Shown: positions 32,452 through 40,641 of the stretch, in pieces
Numbering within the stretch: the stretch's first letter is position 1
How the letters are laid out: every line of letters starts with the position of its first letter
NCBI GenBank assembly: GCA_965267775.1
Contig: OZ254140.1
Location: forward strand, 1,240,001 to 1,304,000
Origin: Planktophila sp965267775
GTDB lineage: Bacteria > Actinomycetota > Actinomycetes > Nanopelagicales > Nanopelagicaceae
DNA length: 64,000 nt
Direction of reading: 5' to 3'
The notes under the pieces: generated by a model
Told to the model about the DNA's origin: nothing
Database searches by the model: none
The model's input: the letters and a program-made list of their open reading frames with translations, nothing else
Translations under genes and position numbers: made by a program

Positions 32452-33852
32452 TTACCATTCAGTGAGGGGGATCCCTAACATGTCTGCCATTGTGCGGATA
32501 CCCGGTCTCACATCAATCCAAGAGATGACCAAGTGATGCGGATATCCACCTGTGACTATTCCATTCACCAAGACAGCAGCATCTGGCTCTGTTCGAACTG
32601 TCGCTGTATTGCCTTGGAAGTGATTGGGAGCTGGGATTGATTCCCCTCGACTCACAACCATACGTAAACCCGTGCTATTGCTCGGATCTACATCCCGATC
32701 AATGCGGAACAGTGTTACCGGTCCCGTCTTGAGCGGAAAATTACCTGCAACGCCTAGCTTGCGATTGCAGTGGATATATTGCGTTGCACTCTTTGGATCA
32801 GCTGCAAGTTTTGTTGCTGCAGAACCACAGTGCCACAGTCGCAATAGGCCTTCTTTTTCAACGAGGTCGACAATATCGACGAGATAGTTTTCATCAGATC
32901 CGAGAGCTTCGCAGACTAACATAGTGACTGCACCGAGCACATCTCGCTCGCACGTAGTAACTGTTCCGCGATCTGAGAGTCGACCAAGTGATGAGCAAAT
33001 ACATGCACCCAAATCCGTTGGGAACTCTGGCCAGCAGCGAATTGCAATTGCATCGAGTGCATCTTCCTCGCGCCAATCGTCGAGCGCTACTTCTACGCCA
33101 TAAACTTTCTTTGCCTGCTCAACGTTGACATCACCGAGTGATGGTTGAGCTGCGAGAGCTGCTGCATATGCTTTATCTGCACGAGCTGGTTCAACTGCAG
33201 AGATTCTTTCAAATGCATTGTCAATTGAAATTTGACGAACATCTAAACCAAAGAGTGAATTAAGTTTCGGACCATCGAAGAGACATGGCGTAAAGCCGAC
33301 TGGAGCTTCGCCAACAGCGCCAACCTTTTTATCTTTCAACCAAGCAAAAGCTTTATCTGCAACCTCTTGTGGCGCGCGATCTCCAGAAACATTTGCTGGA
33401 GTAATCGCTGCAGGAAGTTTGCCCGCGATCGCATCGGCGATAGCAGTTCGCACATGCGCTTCATCCGCATTTCCATGGATATGACGAATTGATTGACCTG
33501 CATCCTTCAGCGCATGTGCAGCGAGATTCACTCCACACATTGAATTGAGTTTGAGGCGTTCACCTACTTCGCCGGGTTCGCGCATAGACCATCCGAGGAT
33601 TGGCCCTTTCACTGAGCCCAGTAATTCAACTGCAGGAGATGCATCTGAGAAGGAGGCCATAAAGAGAATATGGAGATCGGCCTCTGGCAGTGTGACTGCA
33701 GCAACATCTTCGACAGTCATGACGAGCTCTGCTGGTCCGACCACTGTTGCGCCGAGATCGATAAGTAGGGCGCGGGCGCTATCAAAATTTGCCTGCGCGC
33801 ATGCGAGATCAAAGGTAGGTCGAGCTAGTGCGACCAGAGCTACAGTGCTCAT
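32452..33852 (-). CDS. L-fucose/L-arabinose isomerase-like protein, probable sulfoquinovose isomerase
   Basis: 466 residues, fucose-isomerase-like fold. Possible metal ligands by analogy to FucI/AraA are Glu302 (TCERDVLGAV), an aspartate in LVDIVDL (about 326-329) and His411 (APNHFQGNTATV). Arthrobacter-type sulfoglycolysis is reported to use an isomerase of this superfamily instead of the YihS type to convert sulfoquinovose to sulfofructose, which fits its place as first gene of the operon with kinase and aldolase. The ATG has a strong GGAGG site. A normal fucose/arabinose isomerase role cannot be excluded from sequence alone. Confidence 0.75.
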   Translation of the reverse strand: MSTVALVALARPTFDLACAQANFDSARALLIDLGATVVGPAELVMTVEDVAAVTLPEADLHILFMASFSDASPAVELLGSVKGPILGWSMREPGEVGERLKLNSMCGVNLAAHALKDAGQSIRHIHGNADEAHVRTAIADAIAGKLPAAITPANVSGDRAPQEVADKAFAWLKDKKVGAVGEAPVGFTPCLFDGPKLNSLFGLDVRQISIDNAFERISAVEPARADKAYAAALAAQPSLGDVNVEQAKKVYGVEVALDDWREEDALDAIAIRCWPEFPTDLGACICSSLGRLSDRGTVTTCERDVLGAVTMLVCEALGSDENYLVDIVDLVEKEGLLRLWHCGSAATKLAADPKSATQYIHCNRKLGVAGNFPLKTGPVTLFRIDRDVDPSNSTGLRMVVSRGESIPAPNHFQGNTATVRTEPDAAVLVNGIVTGGYPHHLVISWIDVRPGIRTMADMLGIPLTEW

Positions 33853-33860
33853 ATTCCTCC

Positions 33861-33877
33861 AAGTGGTAAGACCTCTT
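33861..33877. promoter_or_regulatory. GntR/FadR-type operator 3 (isomerase operon)
   Basis: AAGTGGTAAGACCTCTT, the most symmetric of three copies of the same motif. It lies 5 bp downstream of the -10 box and just before the GGAGG site of the isomerase gene. Confidence 0.78.
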
Positions 33878-33882
33878 GGAGA

Positions 33883-33911
33883 AGTTTGCCTCCCTGAGCA
33901 CCCCTCGTCAA
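33883..33911 (-). promoter_or_regulatory. promoter of the sulfoquinovose operon
   Basis: On the minus strand TTGACG (complement of 33906-33911) and CAAACT (complement of 33883-33888) are exactly 17 bp apart. Transcription would start at the edge of operator 3. Confidence 0.65.
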
Positions 33912-33948
33912 TGGTCTATGCGAGGGAAATCGCCGAGTTACCCAATTG

Positions 33949-34770
33949 TTATAGAGGGGGCGGAGCGGGCTGTGAGCCCTCAATTGCGAGGGTAGCGGCC
34001 GCCCATCTCGTTCCATATTCAATTGCTGAGCGTAAATCACCCTCGTTGAACGCTAGGCGAGAGAGATAACCGGCAAGGAAAGAATCTCCAGCGCCCGTGG
34101 CATCGAGAATCACTCGAGCTTGAGAGTCGAAGTGCTCGTGGTCGCCACTTTGATATTGATCTACTCCAGCTGCGCCTCTTGTTACAACAATTGTGGAGAA
34201 TCTACCGAGGTACTGGGATGGGATTGCTCCCCCAAGTTCAGCCTCACTCCCGATTGCGAAATCTGCGCCGGAAAGGCGGGGGTCATTGAGCGCTTCGAGG
34301 CCAACCACCATGGTGCATCCAACATTCTTGATTCGGTTGAAATGCTCGAGAAAGAATGGGCGCCAGAGAGAGAAGACCACAATGTCATCACTGCGGAATT
34401 CAATCTGCTCTACTGAAATTTCTGCGAGGTGGCTATTGCTGAGAGCGACGATAGTACGTTCTCCTGAGCTATCAACCATCACAAGTGCATGGTTGCTCTC
34501 ACCGAGAACCTTCTGAAGTTGAAGATGTGAAATTTTACTCTCAGAGAAAACTTTCTCAATCTTCCTTCCATTTTCATCCTCGCCGATATAACTGATGAAT
34601 CCAGTCTCAACTCCACTCTCTGCAAGTGCGAGTGCAACATTTCCTGATGAGCCACCAATTCGTTCAACGATTCGAGATGGTCGAGTGAAAGATCCTTGGG
34701 TAGGCAGGCTTTCAATATATGTAACTCGATCGATTGCTACTGGACCGATTATCCAGACTCTGCGCTTCAT
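33949..34770 (-). CDS. PfkB-family carbohydrate/nucleoside kinase
   Basis: 273 residues starting MKRRVWIIGPVAIDRV. PfkB signature 1 region RIGGSSGNVALALAESG and signature 2 DATGAGDSFLAGYLSR are present. It is last in an operon after an M24-like gene and an ADP-ribosylglycohydrolase (its ATG overlaps the latter's stop, ATGA), so a ribosyl/nucleoside substrate is possible. It differs clearly from the sulfofructose kinase in this window. No GntR-type operator precedes it. Confidence 0.78.
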   Translation of the reverse strand: MKRRVWIIGPVAIDRVTYIESLPTQGSFTRPSRIVERIGGSSGNVALALAESGVETGFISYIGEDENGRKIEKVFSESKISHLQLQKVLGESNHALVMVDSSGERTIVALSNSHLAEISVEQIEFRSDDIVVFSLWRPFFLEHFNRIKNVGCTMVVGLEALNDPRLSGADFAIGSEAELGGAIPSQYLGRFSTIVVTRGAAGVDQYQSGDHEHFDSQARVILDATGAGDSFLAGYLSRLAFNEGDLRSAIEYGTRWAAATLAIEGSQPAPPPL

Positions 34771-35654
34771 AAAATCACTTTTCTCGCTCTGTAGAGTTGA
34801 GATAAATGGAATGCAGCATCTGGCAATCCTGAGATTTCGCCCCAACCAATATCCTGAAGCCACGGAATGCTCTGAAAATCTGCAGCTCCTCGCATTCGCG
34901 CAATCAGGAGTGAGGTAGTGAGCGCAGCAACAGTATCTGTATCTCCCCCGAGTTCACATGAGACCGTCAGTGCATCGCGAGCTGAAGTACTTGATTTTAA
35001 AGCCCAGAGCACTGCATTGAGCGTCTCGGTAGATTCGTTAGATACGCCAGTGCAGATAGGTTCAATCCAATCTGAAAGAGCGACATCTTCTTCAATCAAT
35101 TCCATTTCTCTCATCGCGACTTCAAATGGTGAGTTACCTTCCCCATTGGCACGCGCATCAGCGAAGAGGGCTGAACCAATAATTGCGCACCCCACAGCAG
35201 TTGCACTCTTATGTGTTGCTTGAGCATGTATGCGAACAAAGTGACGCCTCTCATCGGCCTCGCTCTCTTGAAAAGCTAAACCTAGAAGAGCGGTGCGCAT
35301 GAGAGCACCGTTTGAGATACCCACCTGAGATTTTTCATCTTCTCTAATAGGTAGACCAAGAGCAGATCGGGTTGTGGGGCCAAGACCTCGAAGGCGTGGA
35401 ATCGCTACATGAAGTGCTGAGAGAAATTTCTCCTGGGAGCGCACTGCGCTCTCGGCAATGATGGAATCAATCGTGAGGAGAGTGAGCAAAGTGTCATCGC
35501 TGACACCGCCGAATGGCCAGCCATCTTTGGGGCGTAATAAATCTGGATCTACTTCACCTTGGTAATCTACAAATTCATATGCGACACCGAATGCATCTCC
35601 TGCAGCATAACCGCGCAGAACAGCTTCAATCTCTGCAACGGTGATATCTGACAT
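34767..35654 (-). CDS. ADP-ribosylglycohydrolase family protein
   Basis: 295 residues. Family motifs: GYAAGDAFGVAYEF (about 15-28), GGVSDDTLLTLL (about 49-60; metal ligands S/D/D/T) and the C-terminal GGDTDTVAALTT (metal ligands D/D/T). Enzymes of this family cleave ADP-ribose from proteins or small molecules, or hydrolyse related N-glycosides. It lies 2 bases from the M24-like gene and overlaps the kinase start. The pairing with a PfkB kinase suggests a small-molecule glycoside, which is inference. Confidence 0.85.
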   Translation of the reverse strand: MSDITVAEIEAVLRGYAAGDAFGVAYEFVDYQGEVDPDLLRPKDGWPFGGVSDDTLLTLLTIDSIIAESAVRSQEKFLSALHVAIPRLRGLGPTTRSALGLPIREDEKSQVGISNGALMRTALLGLAFQESEADERRHFVRIHAQATHKSATAVGCAIIGSALFADARANGEGNSPFEVAMREMELIEEDVALSDWIEPICTGVSNESTETLNAVLWALKSSTSARDALTVSCELGGDTDTVAALTTSLLIARMRGAADFQSIPWLQDIGWGEISGLPDAAFHLSQLYRARKVIL

Positions 35655-35656
35655 TT

Positions 35657-36730
35657 TTACTTTCGCAGTAAATCTGGACGGATTCGTCCACGGACTTCTC
35701 TGGTCGGCCAGCTGGAATCAATTGATACGATTTTGATTCCGCTTGAGCTCGTAATAATTGTGTCCTCTGCCTTCCATCCTTTGCCAGTCGGGTTCCATGC
35801 AATCACCTGATTCTCTTGAATCAATCGCGCACTCGATTGGGTTGCTGGCCAGTCGCGCGGTAAAAAGCCAGATGGTCCTCCTTGATGATGGTGGTGCCAC
35901 TCATCGCTATCAAACCCATGCTCCCCATATGATCGTATGGCAACATCTACGACAGATGAGAACGGCTTGCCCACAATGGTTGCATCAAGTAAATCAGCCT
36001 CTACTTCGAGAATCGATGCATACTCGCTCTCTTCCTGCGATGAGGGGGCGCCGAAGGTAACGATGCGGGTTACCGATGCAATCAAGCCCTTCTCCTTAGC
36101 GCAGATAGATGCACTGACGCGATTGCCAACAAGTGCATCGGTCGGCAATGGATGTCTGAATAATTTCACTCGCGATTGTCCGGCGACTCCAAGGAAAGAA
36201 ATTTCGAGATTGCTCTGCCATAGTGCAGATGTAATACGTGCGGCTACATCAATCTCACGATCTGATGAGGTAACGCCTTTCAAGGCATCCCCTAACGCCT
36301 TTGCGGCGCGCTCTGAAATCGTTGCAATTCGATTTTGGTCGTAAGAGTCGAGAGATGCTCGAAGCATTTCAATCTCAAGAGAGAGGTCGGTTAGCCCTGG
36401 CCCTGGTTGATCTGATCCCACGGCTAGATTTTCTGCAAGACCATTGTTGCGCCCCTCCCACCATTGCACGATCTTGATTTCAAGATGAGGCGGGAACTCT
36501 TCAGCTGCAAGGCGAGGTGCCTCAATCGCATTTGTAACAGCAAAGGTTGCATCTTCCGTAATTACTAAATCAAAGCAAGCAGCATCAATTGTCGTTGGGA
36601 CATGGGCACGTCCGCTGATAGCCCATGCCAAGTTGGGGTTGCGGCGAAGAATGAGGGCATCTAGCTTCTTCTCGGTCATCAAAGCGCGTAGCGCATCGAT
36701 TTTGCCAGCAAAGGCTTCGCTATGGTTCAT
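35657..36730 (-). CDS. M24-family (creatinase/aminopeptidase fold) protein with lost metal ligands
   Basis: 357 residues from the ATG at 36730 (MNHSEAFAGKID); an ATG-free extension to 36781 is less likely. The N-terminal creatinase-like domain (DALILRRNPNLAWAISGRA) is followed by a pita-bread domain. Of the five usual metal ligands, both Asp are replaced (the D..SD.TR region reads SICAKEKGLIASVTRIV) and the first Glu is Asn (AWNPTG), while a His region (HHHHQGGPSG) and the last Glu (AEDTII) remain. It may therefore act without metal, like creatinase. Substrate unknown. Confidence 0.65.
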   Translation of the reverse strand: MNHSEAFAGKIDALRALMTEKKLDALILRRNPNLAWAISGRAHVPTTIDAACFDLVITEDATFAVTNAIEAPRLAAEEFPPHLEIKIVQWWEGRNNGLAENLAVGSDQPGPGLTDLSLEIEMLRASLDSYDQNRIATISERAAKALGDALKGVTSSDREIDVAARITSALWQSNLEISFLGVAGQSRVKLFRHPLPTDALVGNRVSASICAKEKGLIASVTRIVTFGAPSSQEESEYASILEVEADLLDATIVGKPFSSVVDVAIRSYGEHGFDSDEWHHHHQGGPSGFLPRDWPATQSSARLIQENQVIAWNPTGKGWKAEDTIITSSSGIKIVSIDSSWPTREVRGRIRPDLLRK

Positions 36731-36794
36731 GAGAGAAAGAGTACTTAACTCCTCTATATTTACAGAAGACCTATGCAGCATTATTCAATAACGG

Positions 36795-36806
36795 TAAGTT
36801 TTTCTC
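36795..36806 (+). promoter_or_regulatory. -10 box for a leaderless cytochrome P450 start
   Basis: TAAGTT at 36795-36800 lies six bases before the ATG at 36807, with no Shine-Dalgarno between them. Confidence 0.45.
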
Positions 36807-38057
36807 ATGAGCGCAGATGACCTTCTCGGTGCAGCTCTCTCTGATGGAAGCTACTTCTCGGACCCATACCCACTCTTCTCTCACTTTCGAAGTGAATCCC
36901 CACTCTTCTTTAGCCACCACCTCGGTGGATGGGTCGTCAGTGGTTATAACGATGTCTCAGAAATCTTGCATAACCATGTGGATTACTCGAGCAAAGGCAG
37001 AGTCCTTCATCTCATTCACCAACTAGATCAAGGGATTCAGGAGCAATTGCCGCTTCTGCAGATGCATTTTGCAACGGGCTTGGCTCACTCTGATGCTCCA
37101 GAACATAAGCGATTACGCAATTTGTTAGCTCAAGCTTTTACTCCAAAGATGGCTGAGGCAATGCGCCCCATTACAAGTGAGGTTGTTGAACGAGTTCTGA
37201 GCAGATTGAAATCTGAAGCCAATCTCATCGATGATCTTTTTACTCCAGTGCCGGCACTCGTTGTCGGGCGATTACTTGGATCTGAAGAAAGCGATATTCC
37301 AGATCTCATTCGTTGGGCGCATGCCATCAATGGACTCTACGAAAAAGGAGGGCGGATTTCTCCCGAGAAAGCCCTCCACGCTGAAGCGATGCTAGAAGAG
37401 ATGCGCATCTTTGTGATGCGATTAGTAGATAAACGTCGCAAGGAGAGAGATCTAAGAACACTCGACCCACACGCAGATATTTTATCTGCACTCGTGCAGG
37501 CAGAATTAAATGGAGATGCCCTCACCGAATCAGAATTAGTCTCTACTGCCGTAACTCTCTTCGTCGCAGGACATGAGACAACAACGCACCTTTTGGGAAA
37601 TGGATTCCTCGCACTCCTTTCTCAACCCGGTGCGATAGATAGCCTCCGATCTAACCCCGAACTCATCAAATCGGCCGTTGATGAGATGGCTCGCTTTGAT
37701 GGCTCTGTCCCCCGCTCTTGGAGAATTACAAAGCGCGAGATGGTGATCTCTGGAACGGTTATTCCCTCCGGTCAATTGGTGCTACCCATGCTCGCATCTG
37801 CAAATCGCGATGAGACAATCTTTGATAATCCTGATGCATTTCTTATCGAGCGAGATACCCGTAAACATTTAGCTTTTGGTAGAGGCGTCCATGTCTGCCT
37901 CGGAGCTCCACTTGCTCGAGTCGAGGGAGAAGAGATTATTAGGAAGCTACTTGATAGGTTTGAAAGTATTGAACTAGCTGAGAAACCAAGCCAGTTGCGA
38001 TGGCGAAGTGATGTCGCGCTACGTGGCTTGATTGCGCTACCTGTCCTGCTGAAATAG
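36807..38057 (+). CDS. cytochrome P450
   Basis: 416 residues, class I bacterial P450 size. The I-helix oxygen-activation motif AGHETTTH, the ExxR of the K helix (EMARFDGSVPRSWR region) and the heme loop FGRGVHVCLGAPLAR with the ligand Cys364 are all present. No ferredoxin or ferredoxin reductase gene lies nearby, so the electron donor is elsewhere. The substrate cannot be predicted. It is divergent from the M24-like gene and stands alone. Confidence 0.93.
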   Translation: MSADDLLGAALSDGSYFSDPYPLFSHFRSESPLFFSHHLGGWVVSGYNDVSEILHNHVDYSSKGRVLHLIHQLDQGIQEQLPLLQMHFATGLAHSDAPEHKRLRNLLAQAFTPKMAEAMRPITSEVVERVLSRLKSEANLIDDLFTPVPALVVGRLLGSEESDIPDLIRWAHAINGLYEKGGRISPEKALHAEAMLEEMRIFVMRLVDKRRKERDLRTLDPHADILSALVQAELNGDALTESELVSTAVTLFVAGHETTTHLLGNGFLALLSQPGAIDSLRSNPELIKSAVDEMARFDGSVPRSWRITKREMVISGTVIPSGQLVLPMLASANRDETIFDNPDAFLIERDTRKHLAFGRGVHVCLGAPLARVEGEEIIRKLLDRFESIELAEKPSQLRWRSDVALRGLIALPVLLK

Positions 38058-38060
38058 AAA

Positions 38061-38081
38061 AGCTGACCCATTGGGTCAGCT
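38061..38081. terminator. terminator hairpin between the P450 and tRNA-Tyr genes
   Basis: A perfect stem AGCTGACCC-ATT-GGGTCAGCT. On the minus strand it is followed by TTTTCTATTT, so it should end tRNA-Tyr transcription. It lies 3 bases after the P450 stop and may also act on that strand, though without a T-run. Confidence 0.7.
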
Positions 38082-38092
38082 GATCTTGATGG

Positions 38093-38174
38093 TGGCGGGT
38101 GAAGGATTTGAACCTTCGAAGGCAGAGCCGGGGGATTTACAGTCCCCTCCCATTGGCCGCTCGGGCAACCCGCC
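38093..38174 (-). tRNA. tRNA-Tyr (GTA)
   Basis: An 82-base class II tRNA on the minus strand: acceptor GGCGGGT/ACCCGCC, anticodon loop CTGTAAA giving GTA, a long variable arm (CCCCCGGCTCTGCCTTC region) and T arm GAAGGTTCAAATCCTTC. Confidence 0.94.
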
Positions 38175-38292
38175 AGGGTCGAACATGTGTTGCGGCTTTT
38201 GAAGTACGAGGCGAAAGGATACCTTAGGCTCATAAGGATGAAAAATCGTCCTTCATTTTCGCAAAGTAGACCTAGAGAGAGGGCCAAAAACA

Positions 38293-38781
38293 ATGGCTGA
38301 CGCAAGTTTTGACGTAGTTTCCAAAATCGACCGTATGGAGCTCGATAACGCAATTAACCAGGCAATCCGTGAGATTGATACTCGCTTTGATTTTAAGAAT
38401 ACCGGAACAACTGTCGAACTATCTGGCGAGACAATCAAGATTGAAGCTGGCACAGAAGAGCGCGCAAAGGCAGCGCTAGAAGTTGTGAAAGAGAAGATGA
38501 TCAAGCGCGGAGTCTCACTCAAGCACCTCGAATCAGGTGAGCCGCAGCTTTCAGGAAAGATCTACAAGATTGGTTGCACACTCAAAGAGGGAATCTCAAC
38601 TGAGAATGCAAAGAAGATTGCAAAGTTCCTCCGCGATGAGGGACCGAAGTCGATCAAATCTCAGATTCAGGGCGATGAGCTCCGTGTGACTTCAAAGAGC
38701 CGCGATGATCTTCAGGATGCGATCCAGCAGATTAAAGAAGGACCCTTTGATTTCGCAGTTCAATTTACAAATTTCCGTTAA
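38293..38781 (+). CDS. yajQ: YajQ family cyclic-di-GMP-binding protein
   Basis: 162 residues, the standard length. It starts MADASFDVVSKIDRMELDNA and contains EIDTRFDFKNTGTTVEL, the two-ferredoxin-fold YajQ pattern. Some members bind c-di-GMP or nucleotides; the role in this lineage is not known. The RarD-type gene follows 3 bases downstream. A GAGAGAGGG purine tract lies upstream of the ATG. Confidence 0.93.
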   Translation: MADASFDVVSKIDRMELDNAINQAIREIDTRFDFKNTGTTVELSGETIKIEAGTEERAKAALEVVKEKMIKRGVSLKHLESGEPQLSGKIYKIGCTLKEGISTENAKKIAKFLRDEGPKSIKSQIQGDELRVTSKSRDDLQDAIQQIKEGPFDFAVQFTNFR

Positions 38782-38784
38782 TCG

Positions 38785-39684
38785 ATGGCTAATAGAAGCG
38801 AGAGATCGCTCGGCTTAATCTTTGGGCTTAGCGCTTATATTTTATGGGGCGCATTTCCGCTCTATTGGCCGCTGCTCAAGCCAGCAAGTGCATATGAAAT
38901 CGTTGCACACCGAGCTGTCTGGACTTTAGTTTTCTGTCTCATCGTTCTCGGATTTCATAAGAAACTTCGCCACACCATCGCGCAGTTGAAGAAGCCCAAG
39001 ATTCTCTTCGGACTTCTCGCGACTTCAATTCTGATCTCTATCAATTGGATTGTTTATATCTGGGCCACCAATGCGGGCCACGTTGTTGAGGCATCCCTTG
39101 GTTATTACATCAACCCGCTCGTCATCATCGCCTTCGGAGTCCTCTTACTGAAAGAGAAGATGCGTGCAGGACAGTGGGTTGCCGTCGGTATCGCAACTGT
39201 AGGAGTCGCAGTACTGACTATCGATTATGGACGTCTTCCGTGGATCGCCATTGCACTGGCGCTCTCTTGGGGTAGCTATGGCGTCATCAAGAAAGTCCTT
39301 GGTTTAGGGGCACTTGAGGGGCTCACCATCGAGACGATGCTCAGCTTTATCCCCTATGCAACCTTCTTACTTATCTTGCAGAACAATGGCACCGGTCAAT
39401 TTGGCCACCATTTAGGGCTCTCACTTCTCTTATTAAGCGCAGGGGCAATCACTGCGATTCCACTTCTCCTCTTTAACGGCTCAACCACCCGCCTGCCATA
39501 CACGGTCATCGGACTGCTTCAATACATCACTCCGACGATTCAATTCTCTATCGGAGTCTGGGTACGTCATGAAGCGATGCCAACAGCACGTTGGGTTGGT
39601 TTTGTAATTATTTGGTGTGCGCTGGTTGCTTTAACGATAGATCTAGTGCGATCAAGCCGTGCGGTCGATAATCGCATCGCATAG
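38785..39684 (+). CDS. rarD: EamA/RarD family transporter
   Basis: 299 residues with about ten transmembrane helices. RarD hallmarks: GLIFGLSAYILWGAFPLYWPLL at the start, AHRAVWTLVFC, and NWIVYIWATNAGHVVEASLGYYINPLV. RarD-type proteins are drug/metabolite superfamily exporters with poorly known substrates. The 3' end overlaps the convergent prenyl synthase gene by 33 bases, leaving no room for a terminator. Confidence 0.88.
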   Translation: MANRSERSLGLIFGLSAYILWGAFPLYWPLLKPASAYEIVAHRAVWTLVFCLIVLGFHKKLRHTIAQLKKPKILFGLLATSILISINWIVYIWATNAGHVVEASLGYYINPLVIIAFGVLLLKEKMRAGQWVAVGIATVGVAVLTIDYGRLPWIAIALALSWGSYGVIKKVLGLGALEGLTIETMLSFIPYATFLLILQNNGTGQFGHHLGLSLLLLSAGAITAIPLLLFNGSTTRLPYTVIGLLQYITPTIQFSIGVWVRHEAMPTARWVGFVIIWCALVALTIDLVRSSRAVDNRIA

Positions 39685-40641
39685 CGAATAAAGCGCACCT
39701 GTTACATCGCCTACTGGCAGAGGTCCAAGTGCCTTTCGAGCATCATTTGCAAATTGCAAGGTCTGCTGACGTGAAATCTCAAGTGCTGGGTGCGCACGCA
39801 AAGTTCTAATGACTTCTTGCACCGTGGCCTCATCAGTGATTGGGGCCTTTAAGAGCGCAATAAGTGATGCATCTTCAGGGCGGTTCATTGCTATCACGTT
39901 AAGGGTGACAAGAGTAGGTACACCTTCACGGAGATCTGTTCCAGGAGTCTTGCCTGACTCAAATGATTCAGAGGCGATATCGATGACATCATCAACAAGC
40001 TGGAATGCGACCCCAATCTTCTCGCCGAAAATTGTAAGAGTCTCTTTAATTTCATCTGGCGCACCAGAGACCATCGCACCAAATCGTGCTGAGGCTGCAA
40101 TCAATGAACCGGTCTTATCGGCAACGACTGCGAGGTAGTGCTCAAGAGGATCTCCCCCATCGGTGGGTCCTTGTGTCTCCATGATCTGGCCAATAACAAG
40201 TCGTTCAAAGGTATGCGCCTGTAGTCGAACAGCCTCAGGTCCAATATCTGCAAGAAGTGCAGAGACCTTTGCGAAGAGGTAATCACCGGTAAGGATTGCC
40301 ACCGTGTTGCCCCAGCGATTGTTGGCGCTCTCAACCCCACGGCGAAGTGGCGCCTCATCCATCACATCATCGTGATAGAGCGTTGCGACGTGGGTGAGCT
40401 CGCAGACAGCTGCAGATTCGATAATGCCCTCACGAGTCTTATCGCCATAGTGCGATGCGAGAAGGGTCAGGAGAGGGCGTAGGCGCTTACCTCCGGCCGC
40501 TACAAGGTGGCGTGAAGTCTCTTCCACCAATGGATATTTACCTTGGATATGGCTATGGAGGAGCGCTTCTACCTCGGCCATACCGATAGCAAGCTCTGCC
40601 TCAAGGGCAGGAGCCATACCAGGGATGCCGAGATTAGCCAT
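39652..40641 (-). CDS. polyprenyl diphosphate synthase (menaquinone side chain)
   Basis: 329 residues, trans-isoprenyl diphosphate synthase. The first Asp-rich motif DDVMDEAPLRRG (about 92-103) and second DDVIDIAS carry the Mg ligands. It builds a long all-trans prenyl chain from FPP and IPP. Its position directly after nuoN, one base overlapping, and in the same window as menA strongly suggests it supplies the menaquinone tail. Chain length cannot be read with certainty. Confidence 0.88.
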   Translation of the reverse strand: MANLGIPGMAPALEAELAIGMAEVEALLHSHIQGKYPLVEETSRHLVAAGGKRLRPLLTLLASHYGDKTREGIIESAAVCELTHVATLYHDDVMDEAPLRRGVESANNRWGNTVAILTGDYLFAKVSALLADIGPEAVRLQAHTFERLVIGQIMETQGPTDGGDPLEHYLAVVADKTGSLIAASARFGAMVSGAPDEIKETLTIFGEKIGVAFQLVDDVIDIASESFESGKTPGTDLREGVPTLVTLNVIAMNRPEDASLIALLKAPITDEATVQEVIRTLRAHPALEISRQQTLQFANDARKALGPLPVGDVTGALYSLCDAIIDRTA

